Positions 35,201 to 48,900 of a DNA stretch of 64,000 nucleotides are shown in pieces (position 1 is the first letter of the stretch; the number at the start of each line of letters is the position of its first letter). The stretch comes from Lotus japonicus (taxonomy: Eukaryota > Streptophyta > Magnoliopsida > Fabales > Fabaceae). A program made the translations under genes and the position numbers. Where the stretch lies: contig NC_080043.1 of the NCBI RefSeq assembly GCF_012489685.1, positions 40,625,127 to 40,689,126 of the forward strand, read 5' to 3'. The notes beneath the pieces were generated by a model. The model was given only the letters and a program-made list of their open reading frames with translations. It was not told the DNA's origin and did not search any database.

Positions 35201-36937
35201 GATACTCATTCGCTCTGGGAGCAGTTTGTTTAGCCATCCAAGGGATGAGCCGAGAAGCTTCACTGAGGCGTGAGACCTTGTGAATGCGTGATACTCCACT
35301 GAGGCGTGAGACCTTGTGGAAAGCATGGATCTTCACTGAGGCGTGAGACCTCGTGAACAGCATGAAGCTTCACTGAGGCGTGAGACCTTGTGAATGCGGG
35401 ATACTCCACTGAGGCGTGAGACCTTGTGGAAAGCATGGATCTTCACTGAGGCGTGAGACCTCGTGAATAGCATGGAACTTCACTGAAGCGTGAGACTTCG
35501 TGCAAGTGTGTAAATTCACTGGGGCGTGAGACGCCGTGAAAGCATAAAACTTCACTGAAGCGTGAGACTTTGTGAATGTGTGAGACTCCACTGAAGCGTG
35601 AGACTTCGTGAGAGCATTGATGACTCGAAGAGTTATCGTGAGTGTTTGCACTCATTTTATGATTATTGTATTTTGTCGCAGAATCGACTTTTACCTTAGG
35701 GTATTCTTTATAGAGACATTAAGTTAGCTAGAACACGTGGCGACGTGTCGAGTGAGGTCGGAGACGTTGTTTGGCTAATCACATTGCACTCATGCATACA
35801 TAGGAGGTTAATACACGGCGTGATACCGGACCTCGGTGGATTCCAAAATGGTCATAAGACCCGGATTTCCGCGTAAGAGCGCTGTTAGGTGACTCTTAGT
35901 AGCAGATCTGGCTACCTTTGTGTGGTGTAAGAGGCACGCGGGCGAAAATGGTCCCACCGTTGCTGGTGCTAGGATTGATCCGTTGATGTCCATCCGTTTC
36001 CGGAATGCATTTGGTTAACTGGGTTAACCGCCATATCATTTCATGCAACATGCATACTGACTTAGTTGCTGTGTGTGATTGATACTTGTTAATCCTATTT
36101 GATGCATGCTATTTGTTATTATTGTTGTTTATATTCATTGTGGAATATGCAACCCTAGGATGTTATCCCTAGCTATAAGCCTAAGTGGCTATTCTATTAT
36201 CTGTATCTATCGGTGCTATTATTTACATAATTCTTTGGAGTTGACCCTCGCGTCTTCTGTGTGTGCTTTGGCGGACTACGCCCTTTGTCAGATGTCCATG
36301 GTGGACTAGTTCATGATGGTTCACCCTTCGGGGGGAACTAGGGTTGAGATGCTGGAACAGGAGCGCATCGCAGTAGCGAGAGGAGGACGGATGATGTACA
36401 TGGACTAGGTCGTTCTGGATTTTGAATTCGGACGACGATCATACTAGCATGTAGGTTTTAGTGCTGGTGTGAGCTCCTTGAGATGGGATTAGTGTAGGAG
36501 TAGAGTCTTAGCTCTGAACATCATTTGTTTTCTTTGGGGACAGGGTAGTTTTTCGCCGATAGCTTTTTGTGTGATTTCTCTACGGAAATCACAGAGAGTT
36601 GGTTGGACTAGGAGGTCTTGTTTTAGGCCGTTTGGGCTGACCTATTCTTATTTTGAGGGACAGTGTTGCAGACACTTGACCTTTCTTTTGGATTGTACCT
36701 TTTGCCTACGGGCACTACTTTCTACTACTTTCCGTCACTGGAGGATACTCGTGACGTGGTTAGCTACTTACAGCGGGGGCTGTAATTATTATTGTACATT
36801 AGTTCTGTTATCTTTAGTTGTTGAGTTTCATTTCCTTTAGTCTCTAATATTATTATCAAAAAAAAAATAATTCACGTTTTCCGCTTTAAGTTTCTTTTTG
36901 GTTACTAAAGTGACGCCACCGAAATCGGGGTGTTACA
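32295..36937 (+). repeat. Solo gypsy LTR, 4.6 kb (TSD CAAAT)
   Basis: Begins TGTAAGACCCAAG, ends AATCGGGGTGTTACA, with perfect 5-bp TSD CAAAT at 32290-32294 and 36938-36942. It belongs to the same LTR family as 12566-16915 and the pair at 38784/45914. TATA-like TATATATATACA lies near 33460, so the promoter is again in the first quarter. Pyrimidine-rich open frames at 33500-33960 and a 126-codon frame at 34207 are features of the LTR, not genes. It carries a hairpin array at 35250-35620. Confidence 0.95.
35250..35620 (+). repeat. Hairpin array 4 in solo LTR (GCGTGAGAC repeat)
   Basis: About ten to eleven units of CACT-GAGG-CGTGAGA-CCTC-GTG, spaced 31 to 36 bp, arranged as a higher-order pair. 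Loop CGTGAGA is constant. The inner arms vary together: GAGG/CCTC, GAAG/CTTC, and weaker GAGG/CCTT and GAAG/CTTT; CAC/GTG closes each stem. Spacers between units can pair as GTGAA/TTCAC around variable loops. Confidence 0.8.
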
Positions 36938-38783
36938 CAAATTAGGAATTTGAAAAGTACAAAAATGAAAAATATATCAAAATGTTATTAAAATTAATCT
37001 TAAATTTTAATATTGTGAAGGCTTTAGAAATTTACATATCTATTGATTACAATATATAAAATTAATGGTTAATATTATGCATTAATATCATTTAGGAGTT
37101 ATGTAGAAGCTCAAAAGGTAAAAATATTAAAGATTGAATTTAAATCAAATTTCAAAGTGCTTAATCATGACACAATTCAACGTTTAAATTCACGAGGTAA
37201 AAAATTTTCCACTTCTACAAGTCCATTTACATGTGCTTACTATTATACATAATTCATAAAATTAAAATATATTCTTAACGTGGTACTTCCTTTTATTTGT
37301 GAATTAAAAAATAAAATTGAACAATAAAATAATCTCAAATTTTAATTTAAAATTTAAAATATAGATTGAAATGTTTCTAAAATTCATCTAAACAATATAT
37401 ATTGGTTGTAACACCCCATTTTTCGATTAGTAGAATATTTATTAATTTATTTTAAGTGATTTGAATAAATATGTGATTTTACTATATAATAAGGTGATTA
37501 TGAGATTTTATTATATAATAAGGTGATTAAGTGATTTTATTAGACAGTTAAGTGAGTAGTTGGGAGTGGGGTCCATTATAATACTATTTTAGGGTTAGGA
37601 GTGAAATAAAAAGAGAGAAATCAGAATTTGAGAATTGGAGGAGTTAGCAGAGCAGAAGAAAAGAAGCGTGAAAGAGAGAAGAGGAGAAAAGAGAAGAAAA
37701 ACCTAGACTTTGATCTTCAAGAGGTAAGGGTTTGAATTCATGTTCTATGGATTGGTATGATAGTGGATATTGATAGAAAGCCTGATTTAGGAACCCTAGG
37801 ATGCAATTTTTTCTAAACTGAAGGTGGATAGTTGAATTTAGGGTTATGAATTGTTTGTGGAAGAGAGGGGGTAGCGCGCCGCCCATGAGGTGCGGGAAAG
37901 TTATGAGCTCTTGAACCCTATTTCGAGCTGTGGTAATGACCGAATTTGAAGAAGTAGTTTTCATAAAAGTTGTATCCCTTTATGTTATGAAACTTTTGCC
38001 GCCGATTTCACGTCATTCCGACGTCTGTAGCTCCAGTTATATGCGTTTTAGTGAGGATAGGTTAAGCTATCTCGTTTCTCACGAACGGCTGTTAGTGTTA
38101 GATTTTTCCTAAATTTTGTACTTCAAATTTTGACTTAAAATTTACAGGGATTTACAAAACGTGTATAGGGAACCATGATAAAAATATTGGATTTTGCTGA
38201 GTGTATTTGAGGTATTTAAAAATTCGCCTAGGTTGTTGTACAGTTTATAACCGTTTTGAATAAAATGAGTCATTTTAGGTGCAAATGTTGTTTTCGAAAA
38301 AAGATGTGGTGCGCGCGCGTGGTGATGCGCAAGTCGCGGTGGCACGCGACCATGGCGAGGGTTGCGCGCGAGGGAGGTGGTACATGTAGGTAGTGGTGCG
38401 CGCGGTAGTGCGCGCATGAGGGGGATGGTGCAGAAGATGACGAAATTTTGGGGAAAATTAGGAAGAATCCAGTTTTTGTATAATAGTTGCAGAACCTGTT
38501 ATATATGAATTATATTTAATTTACATAAGTTTAATAGTTCATTATATGATGTTATTTATGAATTGATGTTATGTGCAAGTTTTGTGATTGTTAAGTTACC
38601 GTGATTGCAAGTTTTGTGATTGATAACATGTAAGTGTGTGTTTTGTGAAATTGGAGATGATTTGAATTGTTGAGCTGGTCATGAATATGCTAAAATAATT
38701 AAGACTTAGAGATGGTCTGAATATGCATATGTTAGTTGAGTTTTGCACAATACACTGCATAGTTGTCAAGAGGCAATGTTTGC

Positions 38784-41700
38784 TGTAACACCCCGATTTC
38801 GGTGGCGTCACTTTAGTAACCAAAATAAACTTAATGCGGTAAACGTGAATATTTTGTTTTCGTTGATAATAACTAAGACAAGACTGAAATAGATAAAACC
38901 CAAGTGCGAAAAGCAATAGAACTAATATACTATATATATAACAGCCCCCGCTGTAAATGGCAACCTCGTCACGAGTAACCTCCAGTGACGGAAAGAAAAG
39001 TGTAACGCCCGTAGGCAATATATACAAACCAAATATAAAGGTAAGTGTCCGCAACACTATCCCTCAAAACTGAGAATAAGCTGACCCAATGGCCTGAAAA
39101 TAAGACCTCCTAAGTCCAACCAACTCTCTGTGATTCCCGTAAGGAAACCACACAAAAAGCTATAGGTGGGAAACTACCCTGTCCCCAAAGAAACAAATGA
39201 TGTTCAGAGCTAAGACTCTACTCCTACACTAATCCCATCTCAAGGAGCTCACACCAGCACTAAAACCTACATGCTAGCATGATCGTCGTCCGAATTCAAA
39301 ATCCAGAACGACCTAGTCTATGTACACCATCCGTCCTCCTCTCGCTACCGCGATGCGCTCCGGTTACAGCATCTCAACCCTAGTTCCCCCCGAAGGGTGA
39401 ACCATCATGATCTAGTCCGCCATGGACATCTGACAAAGGGCGTTTGTCCGCCAAAGCACACACAGAAGACGCGAGGGTCAACTCCAAAGAATTAAGTAAA
39501 TAATAGCACCGATAGATACAGATAATAGAATAGCCACTTAGGCTTATAACTAGGGATAACATCCTAGGGTTGCATATTTCATAATGAGCATAAATGACAG
39601 TAATAACAATTAACATGTTCCACATATGATTAACAGGTAACAATCACACTCAACAACTAAGTCAGTATGCATGTTGCATGAAATGATATGCAGGTTAACC
39701 CAGTCAACCAATATGCATTCCGGAACGGATGGACATCAACGGATCAGCCCTAGCACCAGCCACGGTGGGACCATTTCGACCCGCGTGCCTCTTACTCCAA
39801 CAACAGCGGTAGTCAGATCAGCCGTAACCCGTAGGTCTGCCATTTCGGTCTGCTACAAGAGACGTCTACAAACGCTCTTACACGGCATTCCGGGTCTTAT
39901 GACCATTTTGGAAACAGACGAGGTCCAGAGTACGTCCTGTGTTAATACCTCATTAATGTTGCATGAATGCAGGATGATTAGACAAACAACGTCTCCGAAT
40001 CTCACTCGACACGTCGCCACGTGTTCTAGGTAAATTAAAGTCTCTAAAAGCTTACCCTAAGGTAAAGTCGATTCTGCGACAAAAGACACTTCTTCCCAAC
40101 AACACATAATCCACGATGATCTCCAAATCATCCGACTCATCTCAATCCGATGGTCACAACTGCTCAACGAGCACAGAGTATCACACTCTCGGAAACTAAC
40201 GGTTTCCCGGACTTATCCCCAGGATAGCCCAACAACATAGCTGCTCCAACAGCACAACAACAAACGCTGCTCCAACAGCACAACAACAACACATACTCAA
40301 CGCCTCTCAATTTTCTCAACACTCGGATCCGACGACACTTCTCGTTTTCCAAAACTAAGATTTGCATCCGAAGCTTCCTTTCGAGTTTGTTATCATCCGA
40401 AGCTTCATTTCTTTACAAAATAGTATTCTTTTAGTCTTATCGCAAATTCTATCAGTTCTCGGGATCTCCTAATCCCCAAATAACTCCAGAGAATGTCTCG
40501 ATCCATACACATCATAACAAGGTCCGAATCTCATTCGTCCTATCAAGCTTTCTCAAAACTCTCAAAATAAAATCGGCATGACCTGCCCGCTATTCTCACC
40601 ATTCAGAAACTCAGATTCCAGTGCAAAGCTTATTTAAATCATCACAATCAACAACATGTCATATATCAATAAATCTCATCATAAACACTTAGCACTTAGC
40701 ATATAAAGCATGCACCACACATCCTAGATTACCCACATAGCACATAGCATGTAAGTCAATCTCAAAAACATTCAGTAGATGAATCATCTACATTGTCAGC
40801 CGAAGCCTCAGAAAACATTTTCCAATCACACACAATCCAGTGCATAAACAGTAAACAATGTCGAAAACATCGACCCTAAGCATTAACTAGAGATTCAGTG
40901 AGAAGCCCTCACCTGTAGGTTCTCCAGAATTATCTCCTAAAGCTCCTTCACAATCAAAGCCTTGCTCCGCTGGAAATTCCTCAAAATCACCTTTAGAGCA
41001 AAACCACAGAAATACTATCAGAATCTATCGAAAACTAAGCTATCGATACTTACTAAGGTTACTCGAAGTAATCTATACTCTAAGGTACGATAAACTAGCG
41101 CGAAAGACAAGTTTTCAGAAAAGGAAATTTTCCTCCTCCTCCCCCTATAGGCTCGGCCACTTTAGGTAATTAGGGGACTCGATTTTTCTTCGATCAAACT
41201 TGGTTCCTATGCTATCATTAGCCGTAACTAAGGTTATTCTGAACTCGGAAAAATTATCGGATCAAAAACTGTCGCAGGGGTATTTTGGTCATGATTTTTA
41301 ACTTAGAATTTTCAAAACTGAAATCCCAAAAACCAAATTTGACAGGGACGTTACTAACGACGTTTATGACAACTAATCCCACTAGCACTAAGCTAAGGCG
41401 ATAGTTTTCAGCCTAAAGGTTGAAGCTTTACTCCAAAAACTCCAAAAATGGGTATTTAAGGCTAAAATTGATTCCGGCGGAAATCCGGCGACATTACGGA
41501 AAATCTAATCCGGCAGAAGTGATCTTGGGCACATAAGGAAGAGGTTTAGAATCAGAAATGAAATATTCAGGATAGTTTTGCAAAAACCTCAAAACTATCA
41601 GCTCAGAAAAGTCTACAGAAAAGCTATGGAAAAAGCGATCAGAGGTAGGGATTAGCGACTATACCTCGAAACCTTGAAGCAGCAACTGATTGATCGACGA

Positions 41701-42521
41701 TCAAGCAAGTAATGAAGAAAAACTCTTCCTCCTTCTTCTTCTCTTGGCCGCGGGTTTGGGTGGGGAAAATGGGTAGTTTTTTGTGATTTTTCTTCCTTTC
41801 TTGGCTATATATAGAGGTTGGCAAAACGCGGTAAAATGAAAGTTTCGCGAATCTGATTTTTCCGGCTTCACTCTCCATGAATTAATAGATATGTTTTGGC
41901 AAAAGAATTCCAAAACTATAAAGAGGTCTCCTTGTATTTTTGGCGACTAATGCATAATCGGTATAAAACTATTTTACCCGATAAGTTGCTTTTTGCATCG
42001 GATGTCGGAATAGAAAACTTCCTTCTGAAGAAAGATTGAAATCATCAAGAGAAATGGGTGTACGCGTGTAGAATGTTCATTTGAAGCTCTGAATAGAAAT
42101 AGCCCTCATAGTCGGGTGATTCTAGGGTTTTGAAATACCAGGGATTCGGTTTCGGCAAACTTCCGATGATTGGAATCGGACGTTCGTAGATCCTAGAGTT
42201 TCGCCTCGAAACGATTGTTATATATGGAAAAAGAGAAGTTCTAACATTTCTCTGAAGATTTTTGGAATTAACTTCCATAGTGACTTTTCATGAAAACTAG
42301 CTATTTACTAGGGTTTCTGACCTAGGTTTAAGCATATAACGATCGTGCTATAACTTTTATCGACTTCGGTACGATCCTCAGACTTTTCCTGAACATTCTC
42401 CTTCATATATTTATTTCATTTGGTAAACTCTAGTTCAAGTTTCCCTTCACGATACATCAACCCTAATCGTGAATAGGATTCTATTTATTTGACACAAGCT
42501 TAAAAAAACTTGGGTCTTACA
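38784..42521 (-). repeat. Chromovirus 3' LTR (3738 bp)
   Basis: On the minus strand it starts TGTAAGACCC at 42521 and ends GGGTGTTACA at 38784. A TATA-like TATATATAG run near 41808-41817 marks the promoter. Near 40386-40410 it differs from the other LTR by a deletion of about 43 bp filled with about 15 bp copied from the adjacent CCGAAGCTTC sequence. Confidence 0.95.
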
Positions 42522-42540
42522 TTACTACCCTCCAAAAAGA
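42522..42540 (-). other. Chromovirus polypurine tract
   Basis: On the minus strand TTTTTGGAGGGTAGTAA directly precedes the 3' LTR start at 42521. Confidence 0.75.
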
Positions 42541-42558
42541 AAGTTTCGACCTCGAAAC

Positions 42559-45222
42559 TTAAGGGTTAGTAAAAAGTTCTGGATATTGTTCTTGAATCTT
42601 CTCCTTCAGCTCCCATGTCGCATCACCGGTGTCTTTGTTCCAAATGACCTTCACTAACTCGATTTCTTTTCCTCTCAACTGTTTTATCCTGGTGTCACCA
42701 ATGCTAATTGGCGGTGTCTCGAAAGACAGATCATCCTTCAACTCAATGTCATCCAGCTCGATAACATGTGTCGGATCCGCAATATATTTCCTCAGTTGTG
42801 ACACGTGGAATACGTCATGTATGTTTGATAGAAATGGAGGTAGTGCAATCTGATAAGCGACAGGTCCAATTCGACGAGTGATCTGATAAGGTCCAATAAA
42901 CTTCGGCGTAAGCTTCTTTGACTTGATTACTCGACCAACTCCCGTAGTCTGAGTCACTCGCAGAAACACATGATCTCCCTCTTTTAATTCCAGAGTTCTG
43001 CGTCTTTGATCTGCATAACTCTTCTGTCTACTCTGAGAAGTCTTCATCTTTTCTCTGATATGCTTGATCTTCTCAGTCGTCTGTTGCAGCAGTTCCGGTC
43101 CTACTAACAGATTTTCTCCGTTTTGGTACCAACACAAAGGTGTTCTACACTTGCGGCCATACAAAGCCTCATACGGTGCCATACCAATGCTCGTATGAAA
43201 ACTGTTGTTGTATGTGAACTCAATCAATGGCAATAAGGCATCCCAACTGCCCTTGTTGTCTAACACGCAAGCGCGTAGTAAATCTTCCAATGACTGGATT
43301 GTCCTCTCAGTCTGTCCATCAGTCTGCAGATGATAAGCAGAACTTAGTCTCAGCCTCGTTCCCAAAGCCTCTTGAAGAGCTCCCCAAAAATGTGATGTAA
43401 ACTTCGGGTCTCGGTCGGATACAATACTTGTCGGTACTCCATGAAGTCGTACAATCTCGGATATATAAATCTCTGATAGTTTCTCCACGTTGTACGTAGT
43501 TCTCACAGGTACGAAATGAGCCGACTTTGTCAGTCGATCCACGATTACCCAAATAGAATCGTATCCCTTCTGAGTTCTTGGCAAAGCCACGACGAAATCC
43601 ATCGATATGCTATCCCACTTCCATTCTGGCACATCCAAGCTTTGCAGCATACCTGAAGATTTCTGATGCTCCACATTTGCCTTCTGACATGTCAAACATG
43701 CAGCTACATACTCAGCCACTTGTCTTTTCATTCCTGGCCACCAAAAATTCATCTTCAAGTCTTGGTACATCTTTTTCATTCCAGGATGAATGCTTAACTT
43801 GCTCTTGTGACCCTCATCCATAGTCAATCTTCTCAAGTCAGGGTTGTTAGGTACACAAACCCTATCCTTACACCGTAGGATATTGTCACTTCCTACCTTG
43901 AATTCCGGGTCTTTACCTTGACTTACCAAATTCCTTTTCCCGAGCAGAAACTCATCTTGTAACTGTTGGTCTCGGATTTCTTCCATCAAACCATTGGCAA
44001 TCCTGATCATTCCGAACTTCAGCTCTCCCTCGGATAATCTCACATCCAAGCTCAAATCTCGAAATTGCTCCAGCAGTTGCAGCTCTTTCACCATCATCGA
44101 CGAGATGTGCATCTTCCTGCTTAAGGCATCAGCAACAACGTTCGCCTTTCCAGGATGATATTGCAGAGTGAACTCGTAATCTTTGAGAAATTCCATCCAG
44201 CGCCTTTGTCTCATGTTCAGCTCCTTCTGCTCAAATAAATACTTCAAGCTCTTATGATCACTGAATATGGTGAAATTGCATCCATATAAGTGATGTCTCC
44301 AAATCTTCAGTGCAAATACGATTGCAGCTAGTTCCAAGTCATGAGTTGGATAATTCTTCTCATGCACCTTCAGTTGTCTTGAAGCATAAGCAACGACCTT
44401 CCGATGTTGCATCAGCACACATCCCAAACCTTGATGCGAAGCATCACAATAAACCTCATAAGGTTCCTCCGGTTGCGGTAGAACGAGTACAGGTGACGTC
44501 ATCAACCGTTCCTTCATCGTCTGAAAACTAGTTTCGCACGCTTCAGTCCATGCAAAAGGTTGGTCCTTCCTCGTAAGTTGAGTCAATGGTCCAACAATCT
44601 TCGCGAAATTCTCGATAAAGCGACGATAATAACCCGCCAAACCAACGAAACTCCTGATCTCAGTCACTGTCTTTGGCCGTTCCCATGACAATACAGTCTC
44701 TACCTTTTCTGGGTCCACAGCTATACCCTCCTTAGAGATCACATGGCCTAAGAATTTTACCTCTTCGAGCCAAAATTCGCACTTCGACGGATTGGCATAC
44801 AACTCCTTCTCCCTCAGCACTTGTAAAACTTGTCGCAAGTGCTCCTCATGGTCTTCAGCATTCTTTGAGTAGATCAGAATATCGTCGATAAACACCACGA
44901 CGAATCGATCCAAGAATGTATGGAAAGTCATATTCATGTAAGCCATGAATATTGCCGGTGCATTTGTCACCCCAAATGGCATCACTAAGTACTCATAGTG
45001 TCCATAACGGGTTCTGAATGCCGTCTTCTGGATATCCTCGGTCTTGACTCTGATTTGATGATAACCCGACTTCAGATCGATCTTTGAGAATATCGCAGCT
45101 CCTCGCAGTTGATCCATCAAATCGTCAATTCTAGGTAACGGATACCTATTCTTGACGGTTACCTTGTTCAATTGTCGGTAGTCGACACATAATCTCGATT
45201 TCCCGTCCTTCTTCTTCACCAA
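42559..45222 (-). CDS. Chromovirus pol: RT, RNase H, integrase, chromodomain-like end
   Basis: A long open frame of 887 codons. It has RT motif A (KIDLKSG, Asp at about 49), the FGVTNAP block and the catalytic FIDD (111-114); RNase H begins with YCDAS (Asp at about 260) and ends near [10 protein letters not shown]; integrase has the H2C2 zinc finger ([11 protein letters not shown] ... CLTCQ), the core with Asp in SMDFVVALP, Asp in [10 protein letters not shown] and Glu in the [11 protein letters not shown] segment; the tail ([12 protein letters not shown], then a VKVIW...ATWE stretch) resembles a chromodomain. The first Met is inside RT, so the frame is the 3' part of a polyprotein whose 5' part is lost or frameshifted. 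The domains themselves are uninterrupted. Confidence 0.93.
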   Translation of the reverse strand: MVKKKDGKSRLCVDYRQLNKVTVKNRYPLPRIDDLMDQLRGAAIFSKIDLKSGYHQIRVKTEDIQKTAFRTRYGHYEYLVMPFGVTNAPAIFMAYMNMTFHTFLDRFVVVFIDDILIYSKNAEDHEEHLRQVLQVLREKELYANPSKCEFWLEEVKFLGHVISKEGIAVDPEKVETVLSWERPKTVTEIRSFVGLAGYYRRFIENFAKIVGPLTQLTRKDQPFAWTEACETSFQTMKERLMTSPVLVLPQPEEPYEVYCDASHQGLGCVLMQHRKVVAYASRQLKVHEKNYPTHDLELAAIVFALKIWRHHLYGCNFTIFSDHKSLKYLFEQKELNMRQRRWMEFLKDYEFTLQYHPGKANVVADALSRKMHISSMMVKELQLLEQFRDLSLDVRLSEGELKFGMIRIANGLMEEIRDQQLQDEFLLGKRNLVSQGKDPEFKVGSDNILRCKDRVCVPNNPDLRRLTMDEGHKSKLSIHPGMKKMYQDLKMNFWWPGMKRQVAEYVAACLTCQKANVEHQKSSGMLQSLDVPEWKWDSISMDFVVALPRTQKGYDSIWVIVDRLTKSAHFVPVRTTYNVEKLSEIYISEIVRLHGVPTSIVSDRDPKFTSHFWGALQEALGTRLRLSSAYHLQTDGQTERTIQSLEDLLRACVLDNKGSWDALLPLIEFTYNNSFHTSIGMAPYEALYGRKCRTPLCWYQNGENLLVGPELLQQTTEKIKHIREKMKTSQSRQKSYADQRRRTLELKEGDHVFLRVTQTTGVGRVIKSKKLTPKFIGPYQITRRIGPVAYQIALPPFLSNIHDVFHVSQLRKYIADPTHVIELDDIELKDDLSFETPPISIGDTRIKQLRGKEIELVKVIWNKDTGDATWELKEKIQEQYPELFTNP

Positions 45223-45700
45223 TAAGACTGGCGCTCCCCCAAGGTGAAACGCTTGGTCGGATAAATCCCTTCGACAAAAGATCTTCTAGTTGGGACTTCA
45301 ATTCCACTAGCTCCGCAGGTGCCATATGATATGGTGCAATCGAAATCGGCCCTGTTCCCGGTACGATGTCTATAGCAAACTCAATGTCGCTTGCAGGCGG
45401 CAATCCAGGTACATCGTCAGGAAAAACATCCATGAATTCCTTCACCACTGGAATACTATCAACTTCCGGATTCCCTTTACTCTCCAAACTCAGCAGAACG
45501 GAATACTCTTGAGATCCCTCATTCAAAGAGACGCTAATGTGATTAGCAGATAGATACTCGGAAAGATCCGAATCAGGAAATACCACTCTCTTTCGGTTGC
45601 AGTCCAAAAGACAATGATAGTGGGACAACCAATCCATTCCTAGGATAACATCTAGGTTCTTAAGAGTTAGGCATACTAGGTTAGCATGGTACTAGGATAC
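45146..45700 (-). pseudogene. Chromovirus protease tail and RT N-terminus, frameshifted
   Basis: Reading from about 45700 the frame gives the retropepsin end (LDVILGMDWLSHY), a spacer, and the start of RT (EFMDVFPDDVPGLPP, then [22 protein letters not shown]). Near 45236-45240, in a run of five G on the minus strand, the frame shifts by one base relative to the long downstream frame. The two frames overlap at 45146-45222, but the homologous reading passes from one to the other at the G run. Upstream of about 45700 nothing of gag or the protease active site is seen. Confidence 0.85.
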
Positions 45701-45898
45701 ATCCTATGCTTAGTCAAAGAAACAATTAGTACTCCTCACAAGATAGCATCTAGCATACTATACAATATGATTAAGCAATAACTTCAATCAATTCTAAGCG
45801 AAGAATCGCTTGCAAACAATCAATTTTCACTCTTTGCAGAGTCACACAACCTAGCACAGAAGACCTATTCCCCAACAACTCCCGAAAGACTCGACCGT

Positions 45899-45910
45899 GC
45901 TCTGATACCA
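45899..45910 (-). other. Chromovirus primer binding site
   Basis: TGGTATCAGAGC on the minus strand, complementary to the 3' end of initiator tRNA-Met, three nucleotides inside the 5' LTR boundary at 45914. Confidence 0.9.
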
Positions 45911-45913
45911 CAA

Positions 45914-48900
45914 TGTAACACCCCGATTTCGGTGGCGTCACTTTAGTAACCAAAATAAACTTAATGCGGAAAAACGTGAATATTTTTTTTTCGTTGATAA
46001 TAACTAAGACAAGACTGAAATAGATAAAACCCAAGTGCGAAAAGCAATAAAACTAATATACTATATATATAACAGCCCCCGCTGTAAATGGCAACCTCGT
46101 CACGAGTAACCTCAATTGACGGAAAGAAAAGTGTAACGCCCGTAGGCAATATATACAAACCAAATATAAAGGTAAGTGTCCGCAACACTATCCCTCAAAA
46201 CTGAGAATAAGCTGACCCAATGGCCTGAAAATAAGACCTCCTAAGTCCAACCAACTCTCTGTGATTCCCGTAAGGAAACCACACAAAAAGCTATAGGTGG
46301 GAAACTACCCTGTCCCCAAAGAAACAAATGATGTTCAGAGCTAAGACTCTACTCCTACACTAATCCCATCTCAAGGAGCTCACACCAGCACTAAAACCTA
46401 CATGCTAGCATGATCGTCGTCCGAATTCAAAATCCAGAACGACCTAGTCTATGTACACCATCCGTCCTCCTCTCGCTACCACGATGCGCTCCGGTTCCAG
46501 CATCTCAACCCTAGTTCCCCCCGAAGGGTGAACCATCATGATCTAGTCCGCCATGGACATCTGACAAAGGGCGTTTGTCCGCCAAAGCACACACAAAAGA
46601 CGCGAGGGTCAACTCCAAAGAATTAAGTAAATAATAGCACCGATAGATACAGATAATAGAATAGCCACTTAGGCTTATAACTAGGGATAACATCCTAGGG
46701 TTGCATATTTCATAATGAGCATAAATGACAGTAATAACAATTAACATGTTCCACATATGATTAACAGGTAACAATCACACTCAGCAACTAAGTCAGTATG
46801 CATGTTGCATGAAATGATATGCAGGTTAACCCAGTCAACCAATATGCATTCCGGAACGGATGGACATCAACGGATCAGCCCTAGCACCAGCCACGGTGGG
46901 ACCATTTCGGCCCACGTGCCTCTTACTCGAACAACAGTGGTAGTCAGATCAGTCGTAACCCGTAGGTCTGTCATTTCGGTCTGCTACAAGAGACGTCTAC
47001 AAACGCTCTTACACGGCATTCCGGGTCTTATGACCATTTTGGAAACCGACGAGGTCCAGAGTACGTCCTGTGTTAATACCTCATTAATGTTGCATGAATG
47101 CAGGATGATTAGACAAACAACGTCTCCGAATCTCACTCGACACGTCGCCACGTGTTCTAGGTAAATTAAAGTCTCTAAAAGCTTACCCTAAGGTAAAGTC
47201 GATTCTGCGACAAAAGACACTTCTTCCCAACAACACATAATCCACGATGATCTCCAAATCATCCGACTCATCTCAATCTGATGGTCACAACTGCTCAACG
47301 AGCACAGAGTATCACACTCTCGGAAACTAACGGTTTCCCGGACTTATCCCCAGGATAGCCCAACAACATAGTTGCTCCAAGAGCACAACAACAAACGCTG
47401 CTCCAACAGCACAACAACAACACATACTCAACGCCTCTCAATTTTCTCAACACTCGGATCCGACGACACTTCTCGTTTTCCAAAACTAAGATTTGCATCC
47501 GAAGCTTCCTTTCGAGTTTGTTATCATTACTTAAAGATTTAGAGGTTGTTTAATGTCTTATGAGTTTTCTTTACAAAATAGTATTCTTTTAGTCTTATCG
47601 CAAATTCTATCAGTTCTCGGGATCTCCTAATCCCCAAATGACTCCAGAGAATGTCTCGATCCATACACATCATAACAAGGTCTGAATCTCATTCGTCCTA
47701 TCAAGCTTTCTCAAAACTCTCAAAATAAAATCGGCATGACCTACCCGCTATTCTCACCATTCAGAAACTCAGATTCCAAAGCAAAAATTATTTAAATCAT
47801 CACAATCAACAACATGTCATATATCAATAAATCTCATCATAAACACTTAGCACTTAGCATATAAAGCATGCACCACACATCCTAGATTACCCACATAGCA
47901 CATAGCATGTAAGTCAATCTCAAAAACATTCAGTAGATGAATCATCTACATTGTCAGCCGAAGCCTCAGAAAACATTTTCCAATCACACACAATCCAGTG
48001 CATAAACAGTAAACAATGTCGAAAACATCGACCCTAAGCATTAACTAGAGATTCAGTGAGAAGCCCTCACCTGTAGGTTCTCCAGAATTATCTCCTAAAG
48101 CTCCTTCACAATCAAAGCCTTGCTCCGCTGGAAATTCCTCAAAATCACCTTTAGAGCAAAACCACAGAAATACTATCAGAATCTATCGAAAACTAAGCTA
48201 TCGATACTTACTAAGGTTACTCGAAGTAATCTATACTCTAAGGTACGATTAACTAGCGCGAAAGACAAGTTTTCGGAAAAGGAAATTTTCCTCCTCCTCC
48301 CCCTATAGGCTCGGCCACTTTAGGTAATTAGGGGACTCGATTTTTCTTCGATCAAACTTGGTTCCTATGCTATCATTAGCCGTAACTAAGGTTATTCTGA
48401 ACTCGGAAAAATTATCGGATCAAAAACTGTCGCAGGGATATTTTGGTTATGATTTTTAACTTAGAATTTTCAAAACTGAAATCCCAAAAACCAAATTTGA
48501 CAGGGACGTTACTAACGACGTTTATAACAACTAATCCTACTAGCACTAAGCTAAGGCGATAGTTTTCAGCCTAAAGGTTGAAGCTTTACTCCAAAAACTC
48601 CAAAAATGGGTATTTAAGGCTAAAATTGATTCCGGCGGAAATCCGGCGACATTACGGAAAATCTAATCCGGCAGAAGTGATCTTGGGCACATAAGGAAGA
48701 GGTTTAGAATCAGAAATGAAATATTCAGGATAGTTTTGCAAAAACCTCAAAACTATCAGCTCAGAAAAGTCTACAGAAAAGCTATGGAAAAAGCGATCAG
48801 AGGTAGGGATTAGCGACTATACCTCGAAACCTTGAAGCAGCAACTGATTGATCGACGATCAAGCAAGTAATGAAGAAAAACTCTTCCTCCTTCTTCTTCT

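Noticed and set aside
35250..35620. Regular repeat-spacer appearance resembling a CRISPR array
   Set aside because: The sequence is plant nuclear DNA inside an LTR, spacers are themselves repetitive and there are no cas genes. It is an LTR minisatellite.
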